Origin: Ligilactobacillus ruminis DSM 20403 = NBRC 102161
Lineage (GTDB): Bacteria; Bacillota; Bacilli; Lactobacillales; Lactobacillaceae
Reading direction: 5' to 3'
Assembly: GCF_900113455.1 (NCBI RefSeq)
Contig: NZ_FOPI01000018.1
Span: 1-50,409 of the forward strand
DNA length: 50,409 bases
The notes under the pieces: generated by a model
Seen by the model: only the letters and a program-made list of their open reading frames with translations
The model's database searches: none
Told to the model about the DNA's origin: nothing
Position numbers and translations under genes: made by a program
Part shown: positions 47,701 to 50,409 of the stretch, in pieces
Position numbering within the stretch: the stretch's first letter is position 1
Layout: each line of letters begins with the position of its first letter

Positions 47701-49175
47701 AATGACTGCGGCTTTTCACTCAAAACAGCCAACGGTGAGTCAAATCCCATTGAAATAACAGGAACTTCGCCATTTTGCGCCATCGGAATGATGGAATCAC
47801 GAATAATGTCCTCCGTATATCCATGACGACGCCAAAGAGTCTTCAATGCATGCTTGGAAAGGTGTTCAACGATATCTGCTTCTGGCAATTCATTGAGTTT
47901 GACCTGCTCGTTTTCGAGCCATTCGCCATAAGGATGCTGAGTTGAATAGTATTCCTTGATTTCTTTGGTGTTGTAAAAACGTCCTTTGGAAGTATCGACC
48001 AAGATCATTTCTCCTGGACCCAAGATTCCTTTTTCAATAATATCTTCAGGTGCAACATCGTAAACGCCTGATTCAGAAGCAGTAATCAAAAAGTTCCCTT
48101 TTACCAGACTGTATCGAGAAGGACGCAACCCGTTTCGATCCAAAATGGCACCAACTTGCGTGCCATCGGTGAAACAAAGAGCTGCAGGACCGTCCCAAGG
48201 AGCAATGAATGACGAATTGTATTCATCGAAGTCTCTTTCTTCCTTTGGAAGATTCATCTTATCGCTCCAGGATTCAGGCATCATCATCAAAAGCGCTTGC
48301 GGAATATCACGACCATTGCGATACAAATATTCCATGCAGTTTTCCAATTTGGCAGAATCAGAGTCTTCTTCATTGTAGACTTCAATATTATGACTCTTCA
48401 TCCAATTTTCGGCACGCTTCAAAGTGTTGATTTCACCGTTGTGCGCAATAAAACGGAAAGGTTGCGCACGACTCCAGCTAGGAAAAGTATTGGTTGAAAA
48501 ACGAGAATGAGTCAGCGCAATCGCAGAACACATGTCAGGATCATGTAAATCAGGATAGAATTGACCGACTTGATAAGCATGAAGCATTCCCTTGTAGCAA
48601 AGAGTCTTGCTTGAAAGGCTGACAATTGCAAATTCATTTGAAGAATATGTCTTTTCAAGGTGACGTCTCAAATGATACAGACGATCTTCAAAAGGACGCC
48701 CTGCTTCGGTATCGGCCGGACGCTGAATAATGACTTGTTCAAATCCAGGCATGGCCTTTTGCGCGGTAGGTCCGCAATTTTCATAAATGTACGGAACGTT
48801 TCGCGTCGCCAAGACTTTAAATCCTGATGCCGTAATTTCTGCCGTGACTGAGCCAAGCATGGCATTTTTTTCTTGTTCTTTTTGCGGCAAGAAAAACATG
48901 CCAACAGCATAATCTCCTAGGCTCGGAAGCGTAAACTCTTGTTCTTCAGCATATTTTTGAAAAAACTTGTCAGGCATAGCAAATAAAATACCAGCACCAT
49001 CTCCAGTATCAGGTTCTGAGCCAGTACCGCCGCGATGATTCATTCGACTAAGCATGACAAGTGCTCGTTCAATGAGTTCATGGCTCGGCTTACCGTCAAT
49101 CTGGGTAATAAAACCCATGCCGCAAGCATCATGTTCATAGCCATGACAGTACATTGTTTTGCTTTCTTCTGTCAT
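44721..49175 (-). CDS. gltB: Glutamate synthase (NADPH) large subunit
   Basis: This is 1484 residues. After a 17-residue propeptide the class II amidotransferase starts with the catalytic Cys in EHDACGMGF. The central and FMN domains follow ([70 protein letters not shown]), with the 3Fe-4S Cys in [15 protein letters not shown], and the C-terminal GXGXG helix domain ([24 protein letters not shown]). All key parts are present. GAGGTGGGGGATTGAA precedes the ATG. It forms an operon with gltD. Confidence 0.97.
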   Translation of the reverse strand: [1484 protein letters not shown]

Positions 49176-49347
49176 TTCAATCCCCCACCTCGTACAAATT
49201 CAAAGAAAAATCTTCTCAAATTAAATCTTTCTAACTTATATCTAATTTAAGCGAATAAGCCCTAAAAATCAAGGCTTTTTCTTTAATCGTTCGCATATGG
49301 CCTAATATAAAGCCATTCAAAGTCAATGTAAACGCTTTTAAGCGAAC

Positions 49348-49386
49348 TAAAAAAAGAATCTAATTGAGATTTTCTCTCAATTAGAT
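49348..49386 (-). terminator. Terminator or attenuator upstream of gltB
   Basis: On the minus strand ATCTAATTGAGA and TCTCAATTAGAT form a perfect 12-bp stem with a 5-nt loop, then TTCTTTTTTT. No gene lies directly upstream of it, so it may shield gltB from rRNA readthrough or be part of a leader if transcription starts further up. Confidence 0.7.
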
Positions 49387-49924
49387 CACGTTAACCAAAC
49401 TCATCTTAAATTCTTTAAGTTTTAACAACTAATTGCTTTTATATAAAAAGAAATACGTGAAAATATCATCGGATAATTAAGCAAAATCAATATACAATAT
49501 TCTTTTAAATGGAAAATATTCATGCTGTTTAACGCTACGCGCCAAGCTGGCAAATATTTATGAATAAGACATATTCAACTGATGTCGCCTGCATTTTGCG
49601 CAAAGCCTAAAAAAGTCCCGTTTCTTACTTTAATTAAATGAAATACCAAACGAAAAGGCGGTCTATTTTCGATTGAATTCGTAAAGCGTTGCTTTGATTT
49701 TTTGCATGCAAAAAACTATCTTATTAAAATAACGTTGCACAACCATTTCAGCTAAAATTTTATTCGGATTTACGGCAAATGCTCTATTTTTTCGATGTGT
49801 CCGTAAACGGCAGTAGTTTTGCCAAAAGCATCGCCCGATAAATCAGCGCGCCAAGCTCTCAGTCAAATTTACTGCCAAACTATTTTCGACTATTTCCATC
49901 ATAGAAGACGACCGTCATATATAA
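49387..49924. other. Gene-free stretch between gltB and the rRNA genes
   Basis: No ORF with a ribosome binding site and no clear RNA structure was found on either strand over about 540 bases, apart from short inverted words. It may hold promoter or regulatory sites for gltB that I cannot resolve, or remnants. Confidence 0.4.
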
Positions 49925-49970
49925 GAAAAAAACCGGATTAGATTTGCAATTGATTACAAATCACCCGGCT
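49925..49970 (-). terminator. rRNA operon terminator
   Basis: On the minus strand CCGG...CCGG with GATTTG/CAAATC inside forms a long hairpin followed by TTTTTTT, 45 nt after the last 5S gene. Confidence 0.8.
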
Positions 49971-50012
49971 TTTTCGATTTGAGGCCTCGTTTTCCCCAAC
50001 CTCTTGCTTTTC

Positions 50013-50130
50013 GTATAGCAACGTCTTACCCTCGCAGGGGGCGATCCCCCAACTACTCTCAGCGTTACGAAGCTTGACTTCTGTGTTCGAAATGGGAACA
50101 GGTATATCCTTCGCACCATAATCACTATAC
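50013..50130 (-). rRNA. rrf: 5S rRNA, second copy (3' end of operon)
   Basis: The minus strand holds the standard 5S core (GGATATACCTGTTCCCAT, GAACACAGAAGTCAAGC, AGTAGTTGGGGGATCGCCCCCTG). Helix I pairs GTATAG with CTATAC and helix II CGAAG with CTTCG. It differs from the other copy at about a dozen positions, mostly in paired changes. It is 118 nt by helix I ends. Confidence 0.95.
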
Positions 50131-50167
50131 TATAAATTCTTCATACCATATATCAAGGTACAAAAAA

Positions 50168-50239
50168 AGCGGAAGACGGGATTCGAACCCGCGACCCCCA
50201 CCATGGCAAGGTGATGTTCTACCACTGAACTACTTCCGC
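50168..50239 (-). tRNA. tRNA-Gly (GCC)
   Basis: Acceptor GCGGAAG/CTTCCGC, D arm GTTC...GAAC, anticodon arm CACC-TTGCCAT-GGTG with anticodon GCC, T arm GCGGG-TTCGAAT-CCCGT, U discriminator. It lies between the two 5S genes and is co-transcribed with them. Confidence 0.96.
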
Positions 50240-50244
50240 ATAAT

Positions 50245-50362
50245 GCATGGCAACGTCCTACCCTCACAGGGGGCGATCCCCCAACTACTCTCGGCGCTAT
50301 GGAGCTTGACTTCTGTGTTCGGAATGGGAACAGGTATATCCTCCATGCCATCATCACCACAC
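50245..50362 (-). rRNA. rrf: 5S rRNA, first copy
   Basis: Same core as the copy at 50013-50130, read on the minus strand. Helix I pairs GTGTGG with CCATGC and helix II ATGGAG with CTCCAT. This is the copy closest to the 23S gene, which should lie beyond the right edge. Confidence 0.95.
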
Positions 50363-50409
50363 TATTTTCCTTGAGAAAACCTTGTTCTCTCAAAACTAGA
50401 CAATATTCA

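Overview
The window looks like a low-to-mid GC Firmicutes chromosome, most likely Lactobacillaceae. The evidence is strong AGGAGG-type ribosome binding sites, frequent TTG and GTG starts, a Lactobacillus/Lactococcus-style siphophage gene set and a ComX-like sigma factor. The species cannot be named from the sequence.

Layout. (1) 1-330: one end of an IS66-family insertion sequence that continues past the left edge, inserted just after the holin terminator. (2) 331 to about 40,030: a nearly complete temperate siphoprophage read mostly on the minus strand. From right to left it has a tyrosine integrase (38765), an AT-rich cargo block (OLD-like ATPase plus Dam methylase), a lysogeny module on the plus strand (CI-like repressor, DUF6978- and DUF1828-type genes, ImmA/IrrE protease), a divergent Cro-like gene, an antirepressor, early genes (RecT, PD-(D/E)XK nuclease, DnaD-type initiator with internal iterons, DUF1064), a phage tRNA, many small genes, a second internal integrase with a methylase-like gene, an ArpU-type late regulator, HNH and a probable cos region, then terminase, portal, protease, capsid, connectors, tail, tape measure, Dit, a Tal-GH25 fusion, tail fibre and holin. 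(3) About 40,160-41,960: a minus-strand remnant of a different phage. It carries a frameshifted MuF C-terminus with a metallopeptidase-toxin-like domain and three small genes separated by terminators. (4) 42,389-43,152: a ComX/sigma-H-like gene split by a +1 frameshift. (5) 43,195-49,175: gltD and gltB (NADPH glutamate synthase). (6) 49,925-50,362: the 3' end of an rRNA operon, 5S - tRNA-Gly - 5S.

The points most worth attention are these. A 537-nt group I intron interrupts the tape-measure gene with exact U/G splice boundaries, and carries a small two-helix membrane ORF instead of a homing endonuclease. An 18-residue hydrophobic peptide has its ribosome binding site buried in a very long hairpin (type I toxin-like). 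A 45-residue peptide cassette has a near-consensus promoter with a palindrome between -35 and -10. A second tyrosine integrase sits inside the early region between two related HTH genes. Operator palindromes lie both at the repressor region and at the 3' end of cro. A possible programmed +1 frameshift (CCC-AGG-C) occurs in the competence-type sigma gene. Two 5S genes differ by compensated helix changes.

All calls are from reading the sequence. No similarity search or folding program was run, so family names rest on motif recognition.
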